A stretch of DNA of 7,012 nucleotides from Gammaproteobacteria bacterium (GCA_030066245.1 JASJBY010000221.1:1-7012), one strand, 5' to 3'. Counted from the stretch's first letter, positions 1 to 6,063 are shown. Notes: generated by a model not told the origin, from the sequence alone. Made by a program: numbers and translations.

Positions 1-128
1 GGGTCGTCAGACCCAGCGGCGGTCGAGGGACGACCGCCCCGAGCGCCAGCACAGGGGCGAGCAGGACAAAGACCGATGTCCTGTGAACATCGGTCCCTGT
101 GAGCGGGCATGCCAGGGAAGGCATGCCC
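1..128. repeat. Cluster of four perfect-stem hairpins
   Basis: Four inverted repeats follow one another. 1-5/10-14 is a 5-bp stem with a 4-base loop. 18-25/31-38 is GGCGGTCG/CGACCGCC with loop AGGGA. 71-79/87-95 is GACCGATGT/ACATCGGTC with a 7-base loop. 105-113/120-128 is GGGCATGCC/GGCATGCCC with loop AGGGAA. A weak 4-bp stem also lies at 44-59. Two of the loops share AGGGA. On the minus strand the 71-95 hairpin is followed by TTTGTCC, too weak for a confident terminator. The density suggests a structured RNA or a repeat-rich element end. The window edge cuts the cluster, so its full extent is unknown. Confidence 0.6.
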
Positions 129-427
129 CGGCCCTTCAAGCGGAGCAGGAAGGCGCAGCGACGAAGGTCCTGTCGCAAGGCCCGGGGTGTGCAACGAAAC
201 TGGCCGAAACTCGGAGCCTTGAGCGAATCCCGCCGAAACCCTTGCCACCCATAATTCGACGCCTTTGCGGGACACTTAGCTAGTGTTTCGCACCCTGCAC
301 CTGCCGAGGCAGCGAGCTGCCCGCGCGTCTATGGCATTGGCCGCGGCGGGCCTTTCTTCAGGTCCCGCTCCACGAGATGCGCCCTATCAGCTGAGAGGCT
401 GCAGGGAAACGCAAATGCTCGGGAGGC
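1..427. other. Gene-free left flank with clustered hairpins
   Basis: I see no credible gene on either strand; the short open frames have no recognisable motif or convincing ribosome binding site. The first 128 bases are rich in perfect inverted repeats (annotated separately). The rest, up to the epimerase stop codon, is GC-rich and unrecognised. It includes a small near-palindrome around 272-286 (ACACT and AGTGT arms around TAGCT). It could be an untranslated structured RNA, the end of a mobile element, or a decayed sequence; nothing here decides between them. Confidence 0.5.
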
Positions 428-1426
428 TCACAGCGCAGCTATCATCTCCGGCAACGCGCTCGTCAGAGTGTGCCGTGGCCGAAAGCCCAGCTCCCTGACG
501 ATCTTGTCCGAGAGGTAGCATTCCGAACCCACGAGCTTCTGTAGAACACCGGAGTCAAGGGGCAAGCGTCTGCGAAGGGTCCACTCCAGCCCATCGCCGA
601 GACGGGCGGCCAGCCGCAGAACGGTCACAGGCGTTGACCAACGCGCCGGAGCCAGGCCCAGTGCGGAGCGAATCGCCGCGTAGATCTGCCCCGTCGAGTA
701 GACGTGGCCGTCCGTGAGGATGTAAGTCGTGCCTTTGGAGGAGTCGTGGCCTGCTACGGTCAATGCCGCCTCCACGACATCGTCCACGTGCACTAGCGAG
801 CGCCGGTTCTGGACGGCCGCGAGGGGCGGAAAGACCCCCCGCCGGATGGCCATAATCATCTTCACCAGGTTGCCCTTCGCCCCGGCCCCATACACCATCG
901 CCAGGCGAAGCACGCAGGGGTGCGGCACGTAGCCGCCATCAACCACAAGACGCTCGGCCTCGAGCTTGCTCCTGCCGTAGGCGGTTGACGGCCGCGGCGA
1001 GGCCTGCTCGTCCAGGCAGTCCGCGGTGGCCTCTCCCATGGCCTTGACGCTGCTGAAGAATACGAACCGCTCTACACCATCCCTGCGAGCTGCCTCGAGC
1101 AGTCGGCGGGTACCCTCGACATTGAGTGTCCGGTACTCCTGGCCGTCATCAGCGTAGCCGACATCCGCGTGAACCTTTCCAGCCAGATGAAAGACAACGC
1201 GAACATCACTCAGGGCGCCCTCTGGAACTTCGCCTGCCGCCAGATCCCAGTTGAGGATTTCGTCCCAAGGCCCTTCCTGGGCGCGTCGCGCCAAGGCGCG
1301 CACGCGATACCCATTCCCCCGCAATCTCGTGCACAGCCGGCGACCGACGAATCCCGTCGCCCCCGACACGCAACACCATCGTGCAGCGGCGAATGTGCCA
1401 TGTCCTTGCGTCGCTCTCCCTACCAT
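428..1426 (-). CDS. NAD-dependent epimerase/dehydratase (extended SDR)
   Basis: A 332-residue extended short-chain dehydrogenase/reductase, the family that epimerises, dehydrates or reduces nucleotide sugars in the cytoplasm. The Rossmann nucleotide-binding motif GATGFVG is at residues 22-28, HLAGKVH at 80-86 and a conserved Asn at 102. The catalytic set follows: Ser-Ser at 125-126 and YGRSK (Tyr150, Lys154). LVHVDDVVEA (211-220) and a C-terminal YLSDKIVRELGF segment are also typical. Length is normal and the core is intact. It resembles reductases/epimerases of O-antigen or EPS clusters (WbpV/GalE-like), but the substrate cannot be read from sequence. ATG at 1426 is the first possible start after an in-frame stop. 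An AGGAG abuts it with no spacing, and family members usually begin just before the glycine motif, so the true start may lie up to 19 codons downstream. No polysaccharide genes adjoin it here, so it is either the end of a cluster cut by mobile DNA or an orphan. Confidence 0.85.
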   Translation of the reverse strand: MVGRATQGHGTFAAARWCCVSGATGFVGRRLCTRLRGNGYRVRALARRAQEGPWDEILNWDLAAGEVPEGALSDVRVVFHLAGKVHADVGYADDGQEYRTLNVEGTRRLLEAARRDGVERFVFFSSVKAMGEATADCLDEQASPRPSTAYGRSKLEAERLVVDGGYVPHPCVLRLAMVYGAGAKGNLVKMIMAIRRGVFPPLAAVQNRRSLVHVDDVVEAALTVAGHDSSKGTTYILTDGHVYSTGQIYAAIRSALGLAPARWSTPVTVLRLAARLGDGLEWTLRRRLPLDSGVLQKLVGSECYLSDKIVRELGFRPRHTLTSALPEMIAAL

Positions 1427-1623
1427 CTCCTGGTGCGCTCATGTCCCATCGTCAGACTTGCTCCGTTAACAAGCCGGCCGACTGCAGACCGATCCCGGGC
1501 ATCGCCGCGGCAACGTCTCCGTGCTGGTCGATCCGGTCCTCCCCCGCCTCACGGAAGCAACGGCCCAGACCCCGCGCCGAGCCGCCGGGTCTCGGCCTGA
1601 GAGGCGCTTCGATACCGTCGATA

Positions 1624-1650
1624 GACCCCTGACGAAACATAAAAGGGGTC
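1624..1650. repeat. 7-bp inverted repeat upstream of RAYT
   Basis: GACCCCT (1624-1630) and AGGGGTC (1644-1650) form a perfect stem around a 13-base A-rich loop. It lies 67 bases before the RAYT start and runs into a GGAGTC motif (1651-1656). As I recall, RAYT genes of this type are often preceded by an AGGGGTCAGAGTC-like sequence; here the reading is AGGGGTCGGAGTC. RAYTs act on single-stranded hairpins, so this is a plausible recognition structure or element boundary. That role is inferred. Confidence 0.5.
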
Positions 1651-1716
1651 GGAGTCCTTTCTGTGCTAAACTTACAGGTATCATTCGGGGCGATGTCTGG
1701 GAAGCAACCGTAGAAC

Positions 1717-2424
1717 ATGCCGCGCAAACCGCGTTTCTATCTGCCTGGCCTGCCGGCCCATGTGGTCCAGCGGGGCAACAATCGGCAGGCGGTGTTCTTT
1801 GACGATGGGGACTACGCGGCCTATCTGCGATGGCTGGAAGAGGGGGCGCAGCGCTATGGATGTGCGATTCATGCGTATGTGCTCATGACCAATCACGTGC
1901 ACTTGCTGGTGACGCCTGAGACAAGAGAGGCCATCAGCCGCATGTTGCAGTATTTGGGGCGCCATTACGTGATTTACGTCAACCGCGCGTATGGACGTTC
2001 GGGGACCCTGTGGGAAGGGCGTCACAAGGGCAGTGTGGTCTCAGGAGATGACTATTTGCTGAGATGTTACCGATACGTAGAACTGAACCCGGTACGAGCG
2101 GGGATGGTGAGCAGCCCCGGACAATACCCCTGGTCGAGCTATCGGGCGAACGCCGCCGGTACGACGGACCCACTGCTCACGCCCCATGAGCGGTATCTGG
2201 CCTTGGGTAGAAGCGACGAGCGTCGGCGTTCCGCTTACCGAGACCTCTGCCGTCATCGATTGGACGAGGAACAGGTTCGTGATATAAGAGCGGCATGGCA
2301 GACGGGCACGCCGCTCGGCAATGATCGGTTTCGTTCTCAGCTCGAGCGAACACTGAAACAAAAGGTCGGTCAGGCGAGGCGTGGCCGACCCGTGATGAAG
2401 AAATCCAGGACGTCGGCTAACTAA
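1717..2424 (+). CDS. REP-associated tyrosine transposase (RAYT, Y1/IS200-like)
   Basis: A 235-residue protein of the Y1_Tnp/COG1943 superfamily, single-strand DNA nucleases related to IS200/IS605 TnpA. The N-terminal PRKPRFYLPG and VVQRGNNRQ (residues 17-24) are hallmark RAYT segments. The metal-binding HUH motif is TNHVHLL with His60 and His62. GTLWEGRHKG follows at 97-106. YRYVELNPVRAGMV (118-131) contains the likely catalytic tyrosine. A basic GRGRP-like tail (RRGRPVMKK) ends the protein. Length and motifs are complete, so the enzyme looks intact. The ribosome binding site is weak (GGGAAG about 12 bases before ATG). RAYTs are domesticated relatives of IS200 elements and usually act on palindromic repeats elsewhere in the genome rather than moving as classical ISs. 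Candidate recognition motifs flank it: GGAGTC upstream and GACTCC downstream. Confidence 0.9.
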   Translation: MPRKPRFYLPGLPAHVVQRGNNRQAVFFDDGDYAAYLRWLEEGAQRYGCAIHAYVLMTNHVHLLVTPETREAISRMLQYLGRHYVIYVNRAYGRSGTLWEGRHKGSVVSGDDYLLRCYRYVELNPVRAGMVSSPGQYPWSSYRANAAGTTDPLLTPHERYLALGRSDERRRSAYRDLCRHRLDEEQVRDIRAAWQTGTPLGNDRFRSQLERTLKQKVGQARRGRPVMKKSRTSAN

Positions 2425-2451
2425 GAGCGCTGACTCCCTCGTTCAGTTAGC
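2416..2451 (+). repeat. Inverted repeat spanning the RAYT stop, with GACTCC
   Basis: GCTAACT (2416-2422) overlaps the last codons of the RAYT gene and pairs perfectly with AGTTAGC (2445-2451) across a 22-base loop. The loop contains GACTCC (2432-2437), the reverse complement of GGAGTC at 1651-1656 upstream. No T-run follows, so it is not a standard terminator. It may mark the right boundary of a RAYT element of about 0.8 kb. Beyond GACTCC, similarity to the upstream AGGGGTC stops. Confidence 0.4.
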
Positions 2452-2538
2452 ACGCCTTCCGAATGGGAGCTTGACTGTTGTGCCGAGCCGTCTCGCCGAG
2501 TTACTTCAGGTCCAGCAACCACGATCCAGTGGCTCAGT

Positions 2539-4188
2539 ATGAACATTACGAACATTCGTCGTGCCATTGCTTGCGTGACCCGGTGCAGCACATGGGCCTT
2601 GCTCGTCACAGTCTTGCTACTGGGCGCAGTTCCGGGAACTAGCGCGACACCGGTAACAGCGGCGGCAACAGAAAGCAAGCTTACAATCACCGCACAGCCT
2701 CGGACTGGGACCTCCCGCAGATATCTCCGACCGACCGACGCGGCAGCCGTTTTAGCCACGAAGGCCGTCACAAAGGCGGTAAGCACTACCACCCGGGCCT
2801 TGCAGGAAAGCCTCAATCTGCAGGAGCGAGCGGCCAACGCGGTCAGCCTGCACGAGGGTTTCGCTATTGCCAACACAGCAGTCGAGCTGAGCGCCCCCAA
2901 GCATCCAAAATGGAGCCGCGACTCTGGTCCCCTCGCCGTTTTTGAACTGGCCCATGAGACGTGGGCCAAGGCGGACACCCTTGAGCCTTTGTTCTCGCGC
3001 TCTTTCGCCGCGAGTCAGGCGGATGTTTTCGCCGTCTTCCCGCGCACGGCCACGCGCACGGCAGCAACGTCGCTCGATCTTGCCTGGGATGTCGAGGATC
3101 TTTCTCTGAGAAGCAGGCCGACGAATAGCTTTGCCTATCTTCGCGATACGGTGGAGGTGGTCCAGTTCAATGCAGAGCAAACGCAAACCGACACGGTTGG
3201 TTTCATCACGTATCTTGAGAATGGCGTCGAAACAAGGCGGGTGTTCGACCTACCTGGCGCGACGACCCTCAATGAATGGCTGGACGAGAGCATCGCACGA
3301 AGGAGGAATGAGACGATCAAGTTCCGACACGATGCGAGTCCTGTGACCGTATCCGTTCCGCTTCTGCAGGGAACCGATACGACAGAAAACCAGCGGGACC
3401 TGACATTGCGCATCACCAACACACACACGGAGATTTCCTACGAGGCGCCACCGCGGGCCGCTCCTCAGGTGGCCCAGTTGGCAGGCCACGCCGGAGGGGA
3501 GAACAATAGCCTGCACTGGGACAGGCAAACCAAGACCCTGTCGCTTGATCCCTTGCCGCTTAATGTGCTCGACTTCGGGGGCGATGACGCCAATCCGCAT
3601 GCTGATGGCAGCGATCCCCTATGGGGGGGGATCCTGGAAATGGATGATCTGCTTTATGTCGCGGACTCCGATGGTCGTCGGTACTTTTCTGGGAACGAGC
3701 TTCGCCTGAAGGACGCGGAAGATAATGTTCTTCTCAGAGCGGTCACGCCGACGTTTGTCTTCGAGGACAGTCTGTTTCCCTATCAGGGTTTCAATCTGTT
3801 CGCGCCCATTCTGAACATGCTGGAGCCGGACGCCGAAAGCTCGCCCTGGCTGGAAAGCTTTCTAGACCAAGTAATCCCCGATTCACTCTACTTGCCAGAA
3901 CTCTTCATCGGTTTCGACCACGTCCTCCTTGGTGACGGACTGTGGAAAGGCGACTTTGATATAGCGGCGAGTGCTTTCCTTTCTTTCGCCGGCATCCCAG
4001 AGACGCTACCCGCCCCCGTCGGTGTGCCAGCGACGCTCTCCTTCGCCGCCGGCATCCCAGAGGCAGGCAGCTACTTCACCGCCGGCATCCGGGAAACGCG
4101 CTCTGTACCGGAGCCCGGTATGCTGTGGCTGCTGAGCGTTGCCCTGCTGATGCTCGTCGCCCTATCTCGGAAACCGGGTTCTGAGTAA
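2539..4188 (+). CDS. PEP-CTERM sorting domain protein, unknown body
   Basis: A 549-residue exported protein. The N-terminus is a Sec signal peptide: basic residues near 7-15, a hydrophobic core around 18-30 and likely cleavage after TSA (about residue 37). The C-terminus is a PEP-CTERM signal: VPEPG at 523-527, a hydrophobic helix (about 528-542) and a basic stop cluster RK. An exosortase recognises such tails in the inner membrane, and the proteins reach the surface or EPS matrix. No exosortase gene is in the window. The body (about 38-480) is Thr/Ala-rich at the start, then has an acidic region with GGDDANPHADGSD around 352-364; I do not recognise a family. Residues 484-522 carry degenerate I/V-P-E repeats. 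No strong ribosome binding site precedes ATG 2539, but the signal peptide supports it. An eight-G run at 3623-3630 lies within the frame. Export and sorting are firm; function is unknown. Confidence 0.85.
   Translation: MNITNIRRAIACVTRCSTWALLVTVLLLGAVPGTSATPVTAAATESKLTITAQPRTGTSRRYLRPTDAAAVLATKAVTKAVSTTTRALQESLNLQERAANAVSLHEGFAIANTAVELSAPKHPKWSRDSGPLAVFELAHETWAKADTLEPLFSRSFAASQADVFAVFPRTATRTAATSLDLAWDVEDLSLRSRPTNSFAYLRDTVEVVQFNAEQTQTDTVGFITYLENGVETRRVFDLPGATTLNEWLDESIARRRNETIKFRHDASPVTVSVPLLQGTDTTENQRDLTLRITNTHTEISYEAPPRAAPQVAQLAGHAGGENNSLHWDRQTKTLSLDPLPLNVLDFGGDDANPHADGSDPLWGGILEMDDLLYVADSDGRRYFSGNELRLKDAEDNVLLRAVTPTFVFEDSLFPYQGFNLFAPILNMLEPDAESSPWLESFLDQVIPDSLYLPELFIGFDHVLLGDGLWKGDFDIAASAFLSFAGIPETLPAPVGVPATLSFAAGIPEAGSYFTAGIRETRSVPEPGMLWLLSVALLMLVALSRKPGSE
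3988..4095 (+). repeat. Direct repeats GCCGGCATCC before the PEP motif
   Basis: GCCGGCATCCCAGAG occurs exactly at 3988-4002 and 4048-4062. A third copy, GCCGGCATCCGGGAA, is at 4081-4095. Spacings of 60 and 33 bases keep the reading frame. They encode AGIPE, AGIPE and AGIRE peptides, with a further GVPAT between, directly before VPEPG. This is probably intragenic duplication of a short linker adjacent to the sorting signal. Confidence 0.7.
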
Positions 4189-4308
4189 CGGCCGGCAACC
4201 TTTATTTGCCAGTGCTCGGCGTCCTGAGACGGCCTACCGCACCACGGCCCGAAGCCCATGGCGCCGGCCGGGAAATCGCCGAAAAATCGTCGCTGAGAAG
4301 TGCGGAAT

Positions 4309-4449
4309 TTAGGGCTGGTAGAGTCCGCGGCAGTGAGTCTGCCAGCCGAAACGATGGAGCATTGCTTGCCTGTATACGCGTTCGCCACTGACTCTAGTTG
4401 GCGTATGGCCACCTAAAGCACTGTGGACGCGGTACTCGTTGAAGTATGG
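4309..4449 (-). pseudogene. C-terminal remnant of an integrase-type (rve) transposase
   Basis: The minus-strand frame ending at TAA 4309-4311 reads PYFNEYRVHSALGGHTP, then a VSGE segment, then FGWQTHCRGLYQ just before the stop. This order (Y-N-x-x-R-x-H-S-x-L-x-G-x-T-P followed by W-x-x-H-C-R-G-L) is characteristic of the C-terminal end of integrase-core transposases of IS3/IS481-like elements. Only about 46 residues match. Upstream the frame runs a few unrelated codons to a stop at 4483-4485, and no D-D-E catalytic core is present. Full-length relatives usually continue a few residues after GLYQ, so the 3' end is also altered. It is a dead fragment of a former insertion, on the same strand as the RTX gene. 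Confidence 0.75.
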
Positions 4450-4510
4450 TTTAAGTATGACTGGACTGTTCACGAGAAAATATTATCAGTTCGCGAGGCA
4501 CAGGTAGGTA

Positions 4511-4537
4511 AGACAAACCCCGGCTCAGGGCCGGGGT
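4511..4537 (-). terminator. Intrinsic terminator of the RTX gene
   Basis: ACCCCGGC (4517-4524) and GCCGGGGT (4530-4537) form a perfect 8-bp GC-rich stem with a 5-base loop. Read on the minus strand, the stem is followed by TTTGTCT. It starts 20 bases after the RTX stop codon, the expected position for Rho-independent termination of that gene. Confidence 0.75.
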
Positions 4538-4556
4538 CTTCTGGTGCGTCAGGTAC

Positions 4557-5591
4557 TTAGATGAAACCGAAGTCCTGCCCACTTAGCAGATCACTGTCTA
4601 CACCCACCAACGTGATGTCGTTTCCACCGCCGAGGTCGATGACCGCGTTGCCGTCACCGTCCTCACTGACAGCGTCTAAAACCTCTTGGTCTGAATCCAT
4701 GATTGCCGAGGAAATGAGGATCTCATCGCCAAGAGCGTTGCCTGCACCCTCGTAGCCCTCAATCCTATCGTTACCGCTTTCCGGACCGAAGACGAACTTG
4801 TCATTACCGAGCCCGCCAATCAGGGTGTCGTTCCCTTTGTTGCCGTAAAGGGTGTCATTGCCTGAACCACCATGGATGTAGTCCGCACCTTGGCCCCCAA
4901 ACACCACGTCGTTTCCGAGGTTGGCAAAGATGATGTCGTTACCGAGATTACCGAGAATGATATCATCGTGTTGTCCGCCCCAGAGAATATCATTACCCTT
5001 TCCTCCAAAAATCACGTCTTCGCCGGTGTTGCCCAGGACAATGTCATCACCTTCGTTGCCCCATAGTAAATCGTTCCCTGAGTTACCCCAGACAACATCA
5101 TTGCCCCCCCGGCCAGAGACGGCGTCGTTACCGCTCAGCGCGGAAATGTCGTCGCCGAACTGACTACCCGTTATCGTGTCGTCGCCGGAGAGAATCCGTG
5201 CGCCAAGCCCTGTCTCGGGCGACAGGTCTACGAGCGGGAGACTCAAATCCAAAAACGAACTGACGAATTGCCCATCATCTTTGATGGTGAACGACTTAAT
5301 CGTTGAGTCAAGAGTGGGACGACCGAACTCATCCAACTGAAAGTCGCCGAAAACGTCAAAATGCACCCCATTTACGAGCGTAAAGGACAACTGGCCCGCT
5401 GAGATTTCAGCGGATCCCTCGATTTCCGCTTGCGTGTCCACTCCCTCCGAATAGATCTCTTCATCGGTAATGAGCGGAAAGTTGTCCCCAGCGGTGATGA
5501 TTGCCACGATTTCAGCCCCCCCTTCGAAAACATACGCATGCACGCACTCCCCAACGCGTAGGCAATTTCCATACCAGCCACAAGCAATCAA
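4557..5591 (-). CDS. RTX (hemolysin-type calcium-binding repeat) protein
   Basis: A 344-residue RTX protein. Residues 134-269 form about 15 tandem nonapeptides of the G-G-x-G-x-D-x-U-x type (for example GGSGNDTLYG, GNKGNDTLIG). These fold into a calcium-bound parallel beta-roll outside the cell. Such proteins leave by a type I secretion system, reading an uncleaved C-terminal signal; the end GGGNDITLVGVDSDLLSGQDFGFI-type tail (residues 321-344) fits. The N-terminal 130 residues, with FDVFGDFQLDEFG around 78-90, resemble the non-repeat head of other small RTX proteins; no enzyme motif is visible. Start: TTG at 5591 is the first possible start after an in-frame stop, with GAGGT six bases upstream. 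GTG codons further in are alternatives. No ABC transporter or membrane fusion protein gene is nearby. G7 runs in the coding strand at 5516-5522 and 5104-5110 are possible slippage sites. Exact role (matrix protein, adhesin or other) is unknown. Confidence 0.9.
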   Translation of the reverse strand: MIACGWYGNCLRVGECVHAYVFEGGAEIVAIITAGDNFPLITDEEIYSEGVDTQAEIEGSAEISAGQLSFTLVNGVHFDVFGDFQLDEFGRPTLDSTIKSFTIKDDGQFVSSFLDLSLPLVDLSPETGLGARILSGDDTITGSQFGDDISALSGNDAVSGRGGNDVVWGNSGNDLLWGNEGDDIVLGNTGEDVIFGGKGNDILWGGQHDDIILGNLGNDIIFANLGNDVVFGGQGADYIHGGSGNDTLYGNKGNDTLIGGLGNDKFVFGPESGNDRIEGYEGAGNALGDEILISSAIMDSDQEVLDAVSEDGDGNAVIDLGGGNDITLVGVDSDLLSGQDFGFI

Positions 5592-5597
5592 CCACTT

Positions 5598-5602
5598 ACC
5601 TC
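5598..5602 (-). promoter_or_regulatory. Ribosome binding site supporting a TTG start
   Basis: GAGGT on the minus strand lies six bases before TTG 5591. This spacing is optimal and supports the non-ATG start. An in-frame TAA immediately upstream rules out a longer protein. Confidence 0.65.
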
Positions 5603-5605
5603 GTT

Positions 5606-5617
5606 AGTCGGCCGACT
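5606..5617. promoter_or_regulatory. 12-bp perfect palindrome upstream of RTX gene
   Basis: AGTCGGCCGACT is perfectly self-complementary with no loop, three bases beyond the RTX ribosome binding site. A second dyad, GTCGG (5624-5628) and CCGAC (5642-5646), repeats the same half-site around TGTAAAGCGGG. Repeated GTCGG half-sites in front of a gene suggest binding of a dimeric regulator, but no known operator is recognised. Confidence 0.4.
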
Positions 5618-5656
5618 GAAACGGTCGGAATGTAAAGCGGGCCGACACCTACAGCT

Positions 5657-5669
5657 CCCCGAAGCGGGG
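5657..5669. repeat. Small CCCCG/CGGGG hairpin
   Basis: CCCCG (5657-5661) and CGGGG (5665-5669) form a tight 5-bp stem with loop AAG, in the gap between the RTX start and the DUF6788-like gene. No T-run follows on the minus strand, so it is a weak terminator candidate at best. Nothing else in 5592-5754 is recognisable apart from the palindromes annotated separately. Confidence 0.35.
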
Positions 5670-5754
5670 CAGGATGTGCTCGATGCCCACTGTTTTTGAG
5701 TAACAAGACTAGCTACTTACATTCCACACTTCTCGTCACCCGTATTCCTCAGAA

Positions 5755-5985
5755 TTACTGTCCTGAGTTTTCCTCTTGGCGCCGACTCCATTCGTAGCAC
5801 GGGCCGTGGCGCGCCTCGGGATCGACGCCACATCGGCAGTTCTTGCGCCCGCAGATCTTGGCGCGGGTATGCAGTGTGCCAGAGGCGATGAGGTCCATGG
5901 CGATGACGGCGCGGCGCAACTTCTTGGTGCGCTGGGGGATGCGTTGGCGACTGGGTTTCTTCACGCGGCTCGTCCGTGTTGACAT
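5755..5985 (-). CDS. DUF6788-like small protein, probably truncated by frameshift
   Basis: A 76-residue frame from ATG 5985. After a basic N-terminus (residues 1-27) it reads IASGTLHTRAKICGRKNCRC, then RHGPCYEWSRR (about 58-68). The C-G-x-x-x-C-x-C cluster followed by HGPxYxW is the signature I associate with DUF6788, small proteins of unknown function often found beside transposases. The Cys cluster suggests metal binding; that is inferred. The frame ends soon after the signature, earlier than usual relatives. In the +1 frame the reading continues as RGKLRTVILR, which looks like the missing continuation, so a one-base frameshift is likely. No ribosome binding site is evident before ATG 5985. 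The open frame extends further upstream (to 6405), but that part lies antisense to the transposase and is not believed. Confidence 0.55.
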   Translation of the reverse strand: MSTRTSRVKKPSRQRIPQRTKKLRRAVIAMDLIASGTLHTRAKICGRKNCRCGVDPEARHGPCYEWSRRQEENSGQ

Positions 5986-5995
5986 TTGAGTTATG

Positions 5996-6019
5996 TCTGG
6001 CGACGGTCTACTCGCCAGA
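5996..6019. promoter_or_regulatory. 8-bp inverted repeat in divergent intergenic region
   Basis: TCTGGCGA (5996-6003) and TCGCCAGA (6012-6019) form a perfect dyad with an 8-base centre. It lies between the minus-strand DUF6788-like start (5985) and the probable start of the plus-strand transposase (6064). TTGACA at 5979-5984 is a consensus -35 hexamer on the plus strand, but no good -10 box is at the right spacing. The dyad could be an operator shared by both genes. Confidence 0.4.
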
Positions 6020-6063
6020 TACGAAAGAGTCAGAATCCTCGTTGGCGTGCTGATGCCTTCGCG

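Larger units (their letters stand above)
4189..4556. other. Intergenic region between convergent genes, IS remnant inside
   Basis: The stretch between the PEP-CTERM stop and the RTX stop has no intact gene. It holds a decayed transposase end (4309-4449) and a terminator (4511-4537), annotated separately. 4189-4308 would correspond to the sequence downstream of the transposase stop and possibly the element's end, but I could not identify a terminal inverted repeat. No clear terminator for the PEP-CTERM gene is visible. Confidence 0.6.

Noticed and set aside
83..283. Plus-strand open frame in the left flank
   Set aside because: No ribosome binding site or recognisable motif, and it overlaps the hairpin cluster; likely a chance frame in GC-rich DNA.
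338..360. GGCC-rich dyad followed by TTTCTT as a terminator
   Set aside because: Pairing is short and imperfect, and the T-run faces away from the epimerase gene; no plus-strand gene precedes it.
1452..1727. Minus-strand open frame between the epimerase and the RAYT
   Set aside because: It would overlap the RAYT start and its upstream dyad, and no family pattern was seen in any minus frame; a gene remnant cannot be excluded.
2471..2506. TTGACT as a -35 box for the PEP-CTERM gene
   Set aside because: No reasonable -10 hexamer lies 15-19 bases downstream.
2421..2978. Minus-strand frame antisense to the PEP-CTERM gene
   Set aside because: It mirrors the signal-peptide region of the supported gene and has no domain signature.
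4785..5192. Tandem short repeats that could suggest a CRISPR-like array
   Set aside because: The period is 27 bases and encodes RTX nonapeptides in one intact frame; there are no identical repeats with unique spacers.
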